DNA from: Candidatus Brockarchaeota archaeon
GTDB taxonomy: Archaea > Thermoproteota > EX4484-205 > JAAOZP01
Assembly (NCBI GenBank): GCA_017601225.1
Contig: JAFNIX010000003.1
Span: 1 to 64,000, forward strand
Direction: 5' to 3'
DNA: 64,000 nt
A program made the translations under genes and the position numbers. Below are positions 1-8,729 of this stretch, one piece after another. The number at the start of each line of letters is the position of its first letter. Positions within the stretch are counted from its first letter, which is position 1. The notes beneath the pieces were generated by a model. That model saw only the letters and a program-made list of their open reading frames with translations. It was not told where the DNA came from and did not search any database.

Positions 1-1454
1 CCATCAGAATGCTTGAAAACTTTCACAATACTGCTGAAGACGCTAAGGCTGCTGCAGTCCAAGCGATTCAAGCAGGGATAGATATTGAGCTCCCCCATGT
101 AGACTGCTACGGGGAGCCCCTGCTTCAGGCTGTTAGAGAGGGCAGGGTTTCCGAGGGTGTTGTCGACCTGGCTGTCTCAAGAGTTTTAAGAGCAAAGTTT
201 CTACTAGGCCTTTTCGAAAACCCCTACGTCAACCCGGAGGAGGCTAAAAGCCAGTTTGACAGGGATGAGGACAGGGCTCTCGCCCTCAGGGCTGCTAGGG
301 AGTCGATAGTACTTCTGAAGAACAACGGGATTCTCCCAATCCGAGAAACGGTTAAGTCGATAGCGGTCATAGGGCCGAATGCCGACAGCAAGAGGAATCT
401 ACACGGAGACTATAGTTTCACGGCTCACATGGACATGGCTAACCCGCCGCCAGGCTACGAGCAAGTTTTCAAGGAGGGTGCTGTGAGGACGGTCAGCATT
501 CTTGAGGGCATCAGGAACAGGGCTCCCGGAAACATGTTGATAAATTACGCTAAGGGCTGCGACATCACGGGGGAGTCTAGAGAAGGGTTCGGCGAAGCTG
601 TTAAAGCAGCATTGGAATCAGACGTCGTGATAGCTGTGATGGGTGAAAAATCTGGAATGTTTGAAAGAGGAGTCTCCGGCGAGGGGTGTGACAGGTTTTC
701 CCTAGGGCTGCCCGGGGTTCAGGAGGACTTGATGAGGGAACTCTGCAAAACCGGTAAGCCGGTTATACTAGTGCTTGTTAACGGCAGGCCTCTTTCCCTC
801 GGCTGGATGGTTGAAAAGTGTTCAGCAATACTTGAAGCGTGGTACCCCGGTGAAGAGGGGGGTAACGCTGTAGCAGACGTGCTCTTCGGATACTATAGTC
901 CTGGTGGAAGGCTTCCAGTTTCTTTCCCGAAGGACGCTGGCCAGATTCCGCTGAACTATAACAGGAAGCCCTCGTCATTCAGGAATTACATTGGTATGGA
1001 TGCTAAGCCAGAATTCCCCTTCGGACACGGTTTAAGCTACACGGTCTTCGAATACAGTTCTCTCGAGATTGAGCCGCAGGAAACCAGTTCCACGGGAAGC
1101 GTCAAGATACGTTTCAAGCTTAAGAATACTGGCGACCGGAAGGGTGACGAGGTTGTTCAGCTTTACGTGAGGGACCGGGTGTCAAGTGTCACCAGGCCAG
1201 TGATGGAGCTTAAGGGATTCAAAAGGTTGAGCCTCGAGCCTGGGGAGACTAAGACTGTTGAGTTCACGGTTTCCACCGAGCAGCTTGCCTTCTACGATGA
1301 GCAAATGAGGCTTATTGTTGAGCCAGGCGTCTTCGAAGTCTTAATCGGTAGTTCCTCCGAGGATATTAGGCTTAGAGGCAGTTTTAAGGTTACGGGTGAA
1401 GCTAGAACCATACGCTTTAGAACAGTATTCTTCAGCAGCGTTCATGTGAAATAA
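1..1454 (+). CDS. GH3 beta-glycosidase, C-terminal part (cut by window edge)
   Basis: Exo-acting family 3 glycoside hydrolase (beta-glucosidase or beta-xylosidase type) that releases sugars from beta-linked oligosaccharides. The frame is open through the left edge, so the ATG at 9 is internal and the TIM barrel with the nucleophile Asp lies outside the window. What remains starts at the end of the barrel (GIDIELP). It continues with the alpha/beta sandwich carrying the SGEGCDR..L.LPG.Q block, which normally holds the acid/base Glu, then PGGRLPVSFP. A fibronectin-III-like domain (SLEPGETKTVEF) closes the protein. No signal peptide can be judged. It ends 70 bases before nurA and is probably an independent catabolic gene. 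The family is clear; the substrate is not. Confidence 0.93.
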   Translation, partial: IRMLENFHNTAEDAKAAAVQAIQAGIDIELPHVDCYGEPLLQAVREGRVSEGVVDLAVSRVLRAKFLLGLFENPYVNPEEAKSQFDRDEDRALALRAARESIVLLKNNGILPIRETVKSIAVIGPNADSKRNLHGDYSFTAHMDMANPPPGYEQVFKEGAVRTVSILEGIRNRAPGNMLINYAKGCDITGESREGFGEAVKAALESDVVIAVMGEKSGMFERGVSGEGCDRFSLGLPGVQEDLMRELCKTGKPVILVLVNGRPLSLGWMVEKCSAILEAWYPGEEGGNAVADVLFGYYSPGGRLPVSFPKDAGQIPLNYNRKPSSFRNYIGMDAKPEFPFGHGLSYTVFEYSSLEIEPQETSSTGSVKIRFKLKNTGDRKGDEVVQLYVRDRVSSVTRPVMELKGFKRLSLEPGETKTVEFTVSTEQLAFYDEQMRLIVEPGVFEVLIGSSSEDIRLRGSFKVTGEARTIRFRTVFFSSVHVK

Positions 1455-1524
1455 AATTCCTAGGCTTTCCGTCTGGGCCAGCGTGAGAAAGAATAATAAG
1501 GCTTAGATCTGTTTTTCAAGCAGG

Positions 1525-2802
1525 ATGGCTGAGGAGCAGTTCTTCCAGATGTTCCTAAGCGGGTTGCGCGAATCAGTAAGCAGGCTTAGCCCACTAGGCT
1601 TCAACTCGTCGCCTTTCAAGGCTTCCTATCTTTCAAAATGGTGCTCCTATGATGAAGCCTGTGAGCCGGATGGAGCCGTGGCGGCTTGTGATGGAAGCAT
1701 CAGTGAATCAAGCTTCTCAGGAGGACTGGTTGTCTGGGTTGCTAGATCCGTGGCACATGTCTACTCGAAGGGGAACGAGCCGATAAGCCTGCTGGAGGCT
1801 GGGGTTGAAGCGGGCTATAGACTTCAGGGAAAAGGGCTGTTTCTAAGGGCTCTGGAGCTTAGGACGCTGAGGCGGGCTTTAGAAAAAGGTTCCCAGTTGC
1901 ACGGGAGGGTCTTCGGTATTTTCGACGGCAGCCTCTACCTGACTTTTCTACACCACAGGGACCGCTTAAGAGCTGTTTCAAGGTTTTTTGAGAACTACGT
2001 TCGGGAGCTGACTCTTCTCCTGAAGCTTGTTGACGGGGAAAGGGTTGCCGTAGGTATTTCGAAAGACAGTGACATTAGTTATCTCAGGGCTAAGATAATG
2101 GTTGATATTCTGCACAGCCTAGACCCTGAGATTGCTGCTGAAGCAAGGGGGAGAAGCGTAAGGAGGATTAGGGAGGTTTTAGGCGAGAAGGTTAAGGGTT
2201 TGCCTCCTGACTCAATGTTGAAAACCTGTTTTGAGGAGTTGGAGCAGGATTTTTCAGACGAAGGTGTCTACAGCGAGATATCCCCCGGACCAGGGTTCAC
2301 GAAGCCGCTTCTCCTCGCGCCGCAGACGATTTTCCTAACCGGGGAGGCTAAGTCAACCGGCTGGTGGGACTCAGGGTTCAGGGACCGTCTGAAGCGGGAT
2401 GAGGGGTTAAAAGGTGTTCTTGAGGTGCTTGACGCCTACTTTTCAAATCCCCCGGTAGCGTTAACATACTGGAGGCCGAGTATGAGCCCCTGGGTGTACA
2501 GGGTCGACGTGCCTTCAAGCATGCTCGGATACGGTGACGCGGGTGGAAGCCTTTCCGGAGACCTTTTCATAGGGGATTCGGGTGTTGAAAAAGCAAAAAA
2601 CATATTCTGCGTGTTAAACAGGCTGCAGCAGGAGCCTCATGCTGTGCACCCGCTTGCTGAAGTAGACTCTATTGCTAGGCTTAGTAGGAGCGTCTACAAG
2701 GATGCTTACGAGCCTGTTGTTGTCGAAGAGTTGAGGAGAAGAGGTTTTAAAGCAAGCCCTAGGAGGAGAAGCATTAGGGACGCTGTGTTGAGGGGGTATT
2801 GA
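1525..2802 (+). CDS. nurA: NurA 5'-3' nuclease
   Basis: Nuclease that works with the HerA translocase and Mre11-Rad50 to resect DNA double-strand breaks into 3' single strands for archaeal recombination. The NurA fold is visible from the metal-binding motif AACDGS near residue 56 and a second Asp motif, FGIFDGSLY, near 137. The C-terminal part has the usual TYWRPS and DSIARLS blocks. At 425 residues it is at the long end for the family. The ATG at 1525 is the first good start after a stop-rich spacer. The stop codon overlaps the herA start (TGATG), so the two are translationally coupled. The order nurA-herA-mre11-rad50 differs from the commoner mre11-rad50-herA-nurA order but carries the same four genes. 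Confidence 0.93.
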   Translation: MAEEQFFQMFLSGLRESVSRLSPLGFNSSPFKASYLSKWCSYDEACEPDGAVAACDGSISESSFSGGLVVWVARSVAHVYSKGNEPISLLEAGVEAGYRLQGKGLFLRALELRTLRRALEKGSQLHGRVFGIFDGSLYLTFLHHRDRLRAVSRFFENYVRELTLLLKLVDGERVAVGISKDSDISYLRAKIMVDILHSLDPEIAAEARGRSVRRIREVLGEKVKGLPPDSMLKTCFEELEQDFSDEGVYSEISPGPGFTKPLLLAPQTIFLTGEAKSTGWWDSGFRDRLKRDEGLKGVLEVLDAYFSNPPVALTYWRPSMSPWVYRVDVPSSMLGYGDAGGSLSGDLFIGDSGVEKAKNIFCVLNRLQQEPHAVHPLAEVDSIARLSRSVYKDAYEPVVVEELRRRGFKASPRRRSIRDAVLRGY

Positions 2803-4358
2803 TGGAGCCGCTGGGAAGAGTAATAGAGGAGTCCACCCCGTACGGGTTCGTTTTCAAAACAGCCATAGATAATCCGGTAGCCCTCCACGACTATGTTTTC
2901 GTAGACGTGAATAATTTTGACGATGGAAGACTGGAGAAGGTTAGGGTTTTGGCAGAGATCGTTGGCTTGGCTTCTAAAAACCCTCTTGCAACGGAGAGGC
3001 TTGCTGCTGAGCAACATGTGTCACCGTATTCCTACAAGCTGGTTTCAACAGAGGTAGTGGGTTTTCTTAAGGATGGGCGGATCATGAGGCCGAAGGTCGC
3101 TCCAGACCCTAACGCACCTGTCTACAGGGCTGACGACGAGCTTCTTCAAGCGTTCTTCTCAGGGGTGAAGAGAAGGATACCCGTGTACGTAGCGATGCTC
3201 CTCAACAGGCCCATGGTTAAGGTTCCTATACATCTTCAAGATCTTCAGTTCCATTTAGGCGTTTTCGCAGCTACTAGAGCGGGGAAATCGTATTTCGCCG
3301 GCAGGTTGATCGAGGAGATTCTTGTGAACACGCCTTTTCCAGTGGTTGTTATAGATATTCATGCGGACTACGTTATGATGGATAGGCTGGTTAAAGATGG
3401 TAGGCACGGCGACTTCAACATCGTTGTCTACTATCCGCCTGGCGCTCCCAAAGTAGGCGGGGTGACTGCTGAGCAGAGGGAGCTTCAACTAAGCCCTGAG
3501 CAGCTGACGTATGAGGCTATAATCGCGCTTCTTGGAACTACTCTCGGGGAGAGGCAGAAAATCGTTTTGAGAAACCTCTTGAGGAATCTTAAATCGGAGA
3601 GACGGCCTTTTGGGCTGGGGGACATAACCGAGTTAATCAGGAGCAAGCTGGAGGAAACAGACGATAATGGGAAACCGGTTCTTAAGGGGGAGGATAGAGC
3701 CAGGTATGAGAGTCTTCTCGCCCGGCTGGAAGACCTGGGGGAAGAGGTCTCGCTACCCCCATCAGGGATGAGTATCTCCGAGTTGCTGGCTCCGAAGACG
3801 CTGAGCGTCATCTGTCTAAACGGGCTGCGTTCAAGAGTTCAAGACGCGTATGCCAGTATAATTGTAGACACTCTTTTCAGACACCAGGTTTCAAGTAAGG
3901 GTGACGAGAAGAACTTTACACCTGTTTTTCTCTTCATCGAGGAGGCTCACCGTATAGCTTCTGAGAAGAGTGGCGGTTACGCTGTCAGAACCATATCCAC
4001 AGCTATAAGGGAGGGTGCTAAGTTTGGGCTCTTCATAACTCTGATAAGCCAGCGTCCGAGAAACATAGACCCAGACATATTGAGCAATGTCGGTAACTAC
4101 GCGGTGATGAGAATAACCAACCAGCAGGATCAGAGCGTCATAGAGAATGCCAGTGAAAGCTTTTACCATAGGCTTATAGAGGACCTTCCTGGGCTAAACC
4201 AGGGGGAGGCGGTGCTAGTCGGGCCTTTCGTGCCTCTTCCGGCTCACGTGAGGACCCTGGACAGAAGGACAGTGCATCACGGTGTAACGCCTGAGCTCAG
4301 CAATATCATGGAAAGGATTAATGAACAGCTTAGGCAAAGGGAAACAGGTAGGTGGTGA
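2802..4358 (+). CDS. herA: HerA hexameric DNA translocase/helicase
   Basis: FtsK/VirB4-like ATPase that forms a hexamer, pumps DNA and activates NurA during end resection. An N-terminal HAS-barrel (~1-110) is followed by the RecA-like ATPase. The Walker A reads AATRAGKS near residues 155-163, with Ala where the first Gly of the classical motif usually stands. The Walker B region is VFLFIEEAHR, followed by a sensor/arginine-finger region ISQRPRNIDPDILS. I chose the ATG at 2802, which overlaps the nurA stop; a TTG directly before it would add one residue. The six-base gap to mre11 implies one transcript. Confidence 0.93.
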   Translation: MEPLGRVIEESTPYGFVFKTAIDNPVALHDYVFVDVNNFDDGRLEKVRVLAEIVGLASKNPLATERLAAEQHVSPYSYKLVSTEVVGFLKDGRIMRPKVAPDPNAPVYRADDELLQAFFSGVKRRIPVYVAMLLNRPMVKVPIHLQDLQFHLGVFAATRAGKSYFAGRLIEEILVNTPFPVVVIDIHADYVMMDRLVKDGRHGDFNIVVYYPPGAPKVGGVTAEQRELQLSPEQLTYEAIIALLGTTLGERQKIVLRNLLRNLKSERRPFGLGDITELIRSKLEETDDNGKPVLKGEDRARYESLLARLEDLGEEVSLPPSGMSISELLAPKTLSVICLNGLRSRVQDAYASIIVDTLFRHQVSSKGDEKNFTPVFLFIEEAHRIASEKSGGYAVRTISTAIREGAKFGLFITLISQRPRNIDPDILSNVGNYAVMRITNQQDQSVIENASESFYHRLIEDLPGLNQGEAVLVGPFVPLPAHVRTLDRRTVHHGVTPELSNIMERINEQLRQRETGRW

Positions 4359-4364
4359 GATGCG

Positions 4365-5621
4365 GTGAAGATAGGGGTTTTTGCTGACACTCATATAGGG
4401 AGGAACATACCTAGAGAAGTCGGCGAGCTCAGGAGAAAAGCTTATCGCCACGCCTTCACTCAGGCTATCAATATTTTCGTAAAGGAGAAAGTGGAATGCG
4501 TCATCCATTTGGGGGACCTGTTTGAGAAACGCAGCATGATGTCTGAGGACAGTGTTTTCGTCAAGGAGGAGTTGCAGCGCCTAGTCAACTCTATTCGCGA
4601 GGAACACGGTGGTGAAGTATCCGTATTCCTCATTAGGGGGAACCATGACGGTGCCCTTGACAATAATGCTCTAGATTTCGTTAAGCATCCTCTCGCAAAA
4701 TATCTTAAGGTGGTGGGTGAGGCCGCTATAAGGGGGGAGGAGGAGTCCTATTTTTTCAAAGGCATCCGGTTAATAGGACTGCCTTACCATCCATACATTT
4801 CGCGTGTTTTCAAGAATGTGAAAAACGTGATCCAAAGAGGGTTAAAGATGGAGGGGGAGATTAAGATTCTTGTCATACACAACTTTATCCATGGGTATCA
4901 CGAGGTTCCTCCAGGAGTCCCGCCGCATAACTGTCTTACAGTTGGAGATTTCGATGAGCTTGGGGTCGACATGGTTTTAGCTGGCCACTATCATGGAAAG
5001 GTCAACCCGATGGAGAGTAACGGGACGCTTTTCCTGACGCCTGGCGCGACTGAGGCAGTCGACCTGTCTGATGAAGGCCCCTTCGGCGTTTACGTGCTAG
5101 ACGGTAGACGAGTAAGGTTCCTTCCGATAAAACCTCTTCATGAGATACGTAACGTCAAGGTGGATTCAAGAGACGCTGTGAAACCCTGTGAATGGTTTGT
5201 CGAGCAATCTGTTCGCGAGATAGATGCTTACTCATCTAATCTTCAGGCGAGGGGTGTTGACGGGATAATGCGCATAGTTTTAAGCGGGTACACTGAGAAT
5301 GATCCGCATAGCATAGACATGTCTCTCCAGAAGGAGATCGCGAAGAAAACTGTTTCAACCGGGTTGCTGCATGTCGACTTAGTTAATCGTGTTGAAGACG
5401 TTAAGCAGAGGACAGTCTTCTCCAAGCTTGGAAGTGGATTGGACTATGCGATGGAGATTTTAAAATCGCTCGGGGGGATTTCGGAGGAAGCGATGAAGAT
5501 CGTGGAGGAGCTGAGTATAACTCTCGATGAAAAGGCGAGTCAGAGAACGGGGCTTCTCACGGACTCTGATAGGAGCCTTTTCGTAAAACGCTGGGTTCAG
5601 ATTTTAGAGAAGGCTGGTTGA
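4365..5621 (+). CDS. mre11: Mre11 DNA repair exonuclease
   Basis: Mn-dependent nuclease of the Mre11-Rad50 complex, which senses and trims DNA ends. All calcineurin-like phosphoesterase motifs are present in order: ADTHIG at the N terminus, HLGDLFE, IRGNHDG, the VIHNF region and AGHYHGK. A capping domain and a C-terminal helical Rad50-binding segment follow, giving 418 residues, normal for archaeal Mre11. The start is GTG, six bases after the herA stop; the ATG just upstream runs straight into a stop. Rad50 begins one base after its stop codon. Confidence 0.95.
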   Translation: MKIGVFADTHIGRNIPREVGELRRKAYRHAFTQAINIFVKEKVECVIHLGDLFEKRSMMSEDSVFVKEELQRLVNSIREEHGGEVSVFLIRGNHDGALDNNALDFVKHPLAKYLKVVGEAAIRGEEESYFFKGIRLIGLPYHPYISRVFKNVKNVIQRGLKMEGEIKILVIHNFIHGYHEVPPGVPPHNCLTVGDFDELGVDMVLAGHYHGKVNPMESNGTLFLTPGATEAVDLSDEGPFGVYVLDGRRVRFLPIKPLHEIRNVKVDSRDAVKPCEWFVEQSVREIDAYSSNLQARGVDGIMRIVLSGYTENDPHSIDMSLQKEIAKKTVSTGLLHVDLVNRVEDVKQRTVFSKLGSGLDYAMEILKSLGGISEEAMKIVEELSITLDEKASQRTGLLTDSDRSLFVKRWVQILEKAG

Positions 5622-5622
5622 A

Positions 5623-7614
5623 ATGAGCGGCTTAATCGAAACTCTTAGAATCAGAAACCTGGAGCGTTATAGGAGTGTTCAACTAGACTTCTCAGCTGGG
5701 CTTAACCTCATAAAGGGCAGGAATTCGACAGGCAAAACTACTCTGCTTAACGCGTTGACGTTCGCTCTTTTCGGCGAGGTGCCGGAGGCTAGGCCGAAGC
5801 TGCTGGTTTCAAAGCTCCCGGGCTCAGGGGAGATGAGTGTCTACGTGAGGTTCAGAAGCCCGGTGAGCGGCAAGGTTGTGGAAGTTGAGAGAAGAGGCAG
5901 TTTAGATAGGAATGGGGATTACAGGACTGGTGAGCGAATACTTCGGATTGACGGTAAAAACGTGTCTTTATGGAGCGAGGAGGACTTGAGGAGCAGGATT
6001 ACTGAGCTTCTAGGGATGAGCTTAAGGAAGTTTGTCAACCTGGTTTATATTAGGCAGGGTAGGTTAACAGAGATCCTTGAGCCACAGAGAGAACACATGG
6101 ACTCAGTACTGGGGATAACACTGTTAAGAGAGCTGCGTGAACAGCTGGACTGGGCGCGGAGAGAGCTCGAGAGGTTTAACGGAAAGGATGCTGCAACCGA
6201 GATTCAAAATCTTGAGGAACGGGTGCCGGAGCTTGATTCAAGCCTGAAACAGATCGACGAAGATATTTGTCAGTTGACTAGGGAGGTTCAGGAGCTTGAA
6301 AACCTTTTAAAAAAGGCTGAATCAAGGGAGTTGACTGAGCTTCTCAACTGCATCAAGAAGAGGGAGGAGATTGAGGAGGAGCTTAAGAAGATTTCTTCAA
6401 GGGGTCAAGAGCTTCTGGATCAAGCCGGTGTCTCTTCAATCGGAGAGTTAGAGAGGAAAATTAGCTTAAGCGAAAAGGAGCTGGAAAAACTGAAAGCGGC
6501 GAGGAATGATTTGAGGAAGGAGCTTGATGCCTCTAGGGAGAAATGGTTAAGCGTTAAAAGCCTTGTTGAAAGCCTTGCGAAACAAGTAAGGGAGCGCGAG
6601 TCTCTTGCTGTAAGCGGTGCTTCTAAATGCCCCACGTGCGGCCAAGACCTGCAACCCGCTGTAATCCAGAGAATTCTGGAGGAGGATCGCGACTCGTTAA
6701 CCAAGGCTAGTCTTGAGGAGGCGGAGGCGAGAAAGATTTACGAGATGAAAAACGTTGAGTTTCAAAACCTTACTGAAAAAATAAACGCTGCTGAAGGCGA
6801 GTGCTCAAGGATGAAGGCCCTGAGAAACCGTCTAAAAGAATATTTGAATTCCGTTGAAGGACTCATGAAACTGAGGAGTGAAACCCTAGCCATTGTAAAA
6901 GAGAAACTAACAGCCCTAGACCTGCCTTTCACCCCTGAGGATCCTGAACTGAAGCTGAAGCTAGCCCAGCAGCTTCCTCTTCAGCCGGAGGAGTTGGCCA
7001 GGAGGAGGAGTGAACTTGCTGAGAAGAAGAAGATTTTAGAGAAGAAGAGGAGTATGAGAGTCGATACCAGTAGGAAACTGGAGGACTATAGAAGGCTACT
7101 CAACGAGCTTAAAAGAAGGATTGAGAAGGCTGGTCTCGCACACAGGCTTTCTCAACTCTTCGACCAAGCTGTTGAAACCAGGAGGAGAGAACTGATAAAA
7201 CGCATAGAGTTCCGAGCACTAGAATACTATAGGGCTATGACGGATCAGCATGTCTACGACGCTATAATCATAAACCCAGAGGACTATTCTGTTTCAGTGC
7301 ATCCGAAAGGCTTAACTGATCCTATTCCCGCAACCAGAGTTGGAGGAGGGCATCAAACTATTCTAGCTCTAGCCATACGCCTCGCCCTCCTAGATGTGTT
7401 AAGCCTGAATTCACTGCTGATACTAGACGAGCCCACCTACGGTGTTGACTCGGAAAACCTTCCCCAGGTTGCGAGCTACATAGGAGAAGCCTCCAAGCAA
7501 CTCTCTCAAATGATACTTGTAACCCACTACAATATTTGTGAGGAAGAGGCTTCAAACATTATAGAGGTAACTGTTCAAGAAGACGGTTCGTCTAAAGCCG
7601 AGATTAAAACTTAA
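5623..7614 (+). CDS. rad50: Rad50 ATPase, compact form
   Basis: ABC-type ATPase partner of Mre11 that clamps and tethers DNA ends. The N-terminal lobe has Walker A GRNSTGKT and the Q-loop VYIRQG. A coiled coil runs from ~180 to ~560 with the zinc hook CPTCGQ near residue 338. The C-terminal lobe has Walker B LLILDEPTYGVD and an H-loop VTHYN. At 663 residues it is shorter than the usual 850-900, so the coiled-coil arms are short. The ABC signature reads VGGGHQT instead of the common LSGGE/Q form. It is the last gene of the nurA-herA-mre11-rad50 unit. Confidence 0.93.
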   Translation: MSGLIETLRIRNLERYRSVQLDFSAGLNLIKGRNSTGKTTLLNALTFALFGEVPEARPKLLVSKLPGSGEMSVYVRFRSPVSGKVVEVERRGSLDRNGDYRTGERILRIDGKNVSLWSEEDLRSRITELLGMSLRKFVNLVYIRQGRLTEILEPQREHMDSVLGITLLRELREQLDWARRELERFNGKDAATEIQNLEERVPELDSSLKQIDEDICQLTREVQELENLLKKAESRELTELLNCIKKREEIEEELKKISSRGQELLDQAGVSSIGELERKISLSEKELEKLKAARNDLRKELDASREKWLSVKSLVESLAKQVRERESLAVSGASKCPTCGQDLQPAVIQRILEEDRDSLTKASLEEAEARKIYEMKNVEFQNLTEKINAAEGECSRMKALRNRLKEYLNSVEGLMKLRSETLAIVKEKLTALDLPFTPEDPELKLKLAQQLPLQPEELARRRSELAEKKKILEKKRSMRVDTSRKLEDYRRLLNELKRRIEKAGLAHRLSQLFDQAVETRRRELIKRIEFRALEYYRAMTDQHVYDAIIINPEDYSVSVHPKGLTDPIPATRVGGGHQTILALAIRLALLDVLSLNSLLILDEPTYGVDSENLPQVASYIGEASKQLSQMILVTHYNICEEEASNIIEVTVQEDGSSKAEIKT

Positions 7615-7644
7615 TATTTCGGATGAATTATCGGCTACGGTTGA

Positions 7645-7799
7645 ATGGGTATGAGGGTGTTAGTAGCCTACTACTCTAAAACTGGAAATACGGAAAGGAT
7701 GGCGAGAGCATAGCCGAGGGCGCTAAGGAGGTTAAGGGGGTCGTTGCCATGCTTAAGAGGGTTGAGGAAACCTCTTTAGAAGACTTGGTGGAGTCGGAC
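7645..7799 (+). pseudogene. Flavodoxin/WrbA-like gene remnant
   Basis: N-terminal piece of a flavodoxin-fold NAD(P)H:quinone reductase-type gene. The first codons give MRVLVAYYSKTGNTERMA, the classical FMN phosphate-binding loop. Frame 1 then stops at 7711. Restoring one base after 7703 gives AESIAEGAKEV..., which continues the flavodoxin helix up to about 7799. There it is cut by the end of a TnpB-type element, and no flavodoxin C-terminus is present on the other side. The lesions are a one-base deletion plus an insertion or deletion junction. Family assignment is confident; loss of function is near certain. Confidence 0.8.
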
Positions 7800-7868
7800 G
7801 TTTTGACACTCTCCTCAGAAGTCGGGGAGATTCCCGGTTCGTCGCCCTCAGGGCTCATCCTGCCGGGT

Positions 7869-8160
7869 TCAGGGCTGTGTCAAACCAGCCCCTGCCACGT
7901 GCATGTAGCGCATGGCTCGCTTCATGATGTTCATCGTACCATTGTAGTCTGCGTTACAGGAGTAGTTGCAGCTCTGGCACCTAAAGCGCGCGCTAGTGAT
8001 GTTGAAAAGATCGCGGATACGATGCATCTTAACGAGGAATAGGCGTTAAAACTACAGGAGCTGAAAACGGGTGAAGCAATAGCATTGTTGCCGAGGATGA
8101 ATACGGTGATACCGCTCGTAGTTCAAATATAGAGCGCGCACCTTGCGAATGCGTTTTAGT
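7869..8160 (-). pseudogene. TnpB C-terminal fragment (pseudogene)
   Basis: RNA-guided transposon nuclease remnant. Read from 8160 downward, the frame gives an Arg-rich helix (SLKRIRKVRALYL), two in-frame stops near 8040-8060, and then the TnpB zinc-finger region: RFRCQSCNYSCNADYNGT followed by MNIMKRAMRYM and the stop at 7869-7871. The second CxxC of the finger and the Asp-containing ADYNG block match TnpB C-termini. Everything before the last ~95 codons is missing, so the protein cannot be active. Confidence 0.75.
7985..7994. repeat. AGCGCGCGCT palindrome, site 1
   Basis: Perfect 10-bp palindrome, here within the decayed tnpB C-terminal region and flanked by T/T on its reverse strand (TAGCGCGCGCTT). 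Four copies occur in the window. Confidence 0.6.
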
Positions 8161-8180
8161 GACAGGCGTTTCTTGCTTAG

Positions 8181-8729
8181 TCATTTTTCAACCAATATTT
8201 CTTCCAGTATTTTTAATGTTTTGTCCTTTTCAGCTTCCGCTTTAATTTTCTTTAAATTAACCTTCGTGAATTTCAAGATGCCTTTAATGTCTTCAACATC
8301 CTTAATAGTCCTGTTCCTTGGAACGGTTGCTTTAATCATTCGTAGCTTTGCTAAGATCAATTCCTCCGGCTCTTGGAAAAACGTGGTTACGTTAGCAATT
8401 ACGCCAGGCCTCCTCCTAATCTTTTTTTCGGAAATTATTATGTCAACACTGTAAGGAGTTTTTTCATCCCTAATCGTGAAAATCCTATAACCAGATTTAA
8501 GCGCGTTACCTAATGCTTTCTCATCAACCTTCAGCTTTGCATTCCTCAGTGCAGAGATAAGCCTATCCATATCCTTTTTGCCGAAGATCCTTACAATAAT
8601 ATCAATATCTACGGTGGAACGAGGAACCCCGTAGAAACTGACCGCTAAAGCCCCGGTTAAAGCATATTCTAGCTTGACATCTCTAAATGCGACTACGAGC
8701 CTCCTAATCAGATTCCTGAGCGTTTCCAA
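8181..8729 (-). CDS. Nucleotidyltransferase-fold protein (MNT/AbiEii-like)
   Basis: Small nucleotidyltransferase-superfamily protein of the kind found in toxin-antitoxin-like pairs. Residues 20-45 contain TGALAVSFYGVPRSTVDIDI, the core with two metal-binding Asp residues. A third Asp lies in YSVDIIIS near residue 95. The usual Gly-Ser after the first Gly is Gly-Ala here, so catalysis is not certain. At 182 residues it is complete. It overlaps the upstream small gene by 22 bases, so the two are co-translated. It sits between a tnpB remnant and an anchored protein gene, a typical accessory position. Confidence 0.8.
   Translation of the reverse strand: METLRNLIRRLVVAFRDVKLEYALTGALAVSFYGVPRSTVDIDIIVRIFGKKDMDRLISALRNAKLKVDEKALGNALKSGYRIFTIRDEKTPYSVDIIISEKKIRRRPGVIANVTTFFQEPEELILAKLRMIKATVPRNRTIKDVEDIKGILKFTKVNLKKIKAEAEKDKTLKILEEILVEK

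Larger units (their letters stand above)
7800..8160 (-). mobile_element. Decayed IS200/IS605-type tnpB element, copy A (3' part)
   Basis: Read on the minus strand, this is the 3' end of a tnpB gene plus its downstream scaffold-like end. The last ~70 bases (7868 down to 7800) contain an ACCCGG/CCGGG pairing, a TCTCC...GGAGA hairpin and the terminal GTGTCAAAAC. About 80% of this is shared with the copy at 14671-14743. The boundary falls inside a flavodoxin gene, so the host sequence next to it, at 7780-7799, occupies the position that a TnpB guide would have. No tnpA and no left end are seen. Confidence 0.75.

Noticed and set aside
7749-8042. Plus-strand open frame of 97 codons
   Set aside because: It is a chimera: flavodoxin remnant followed by the reverse complement of tnpB and its scaffold end.
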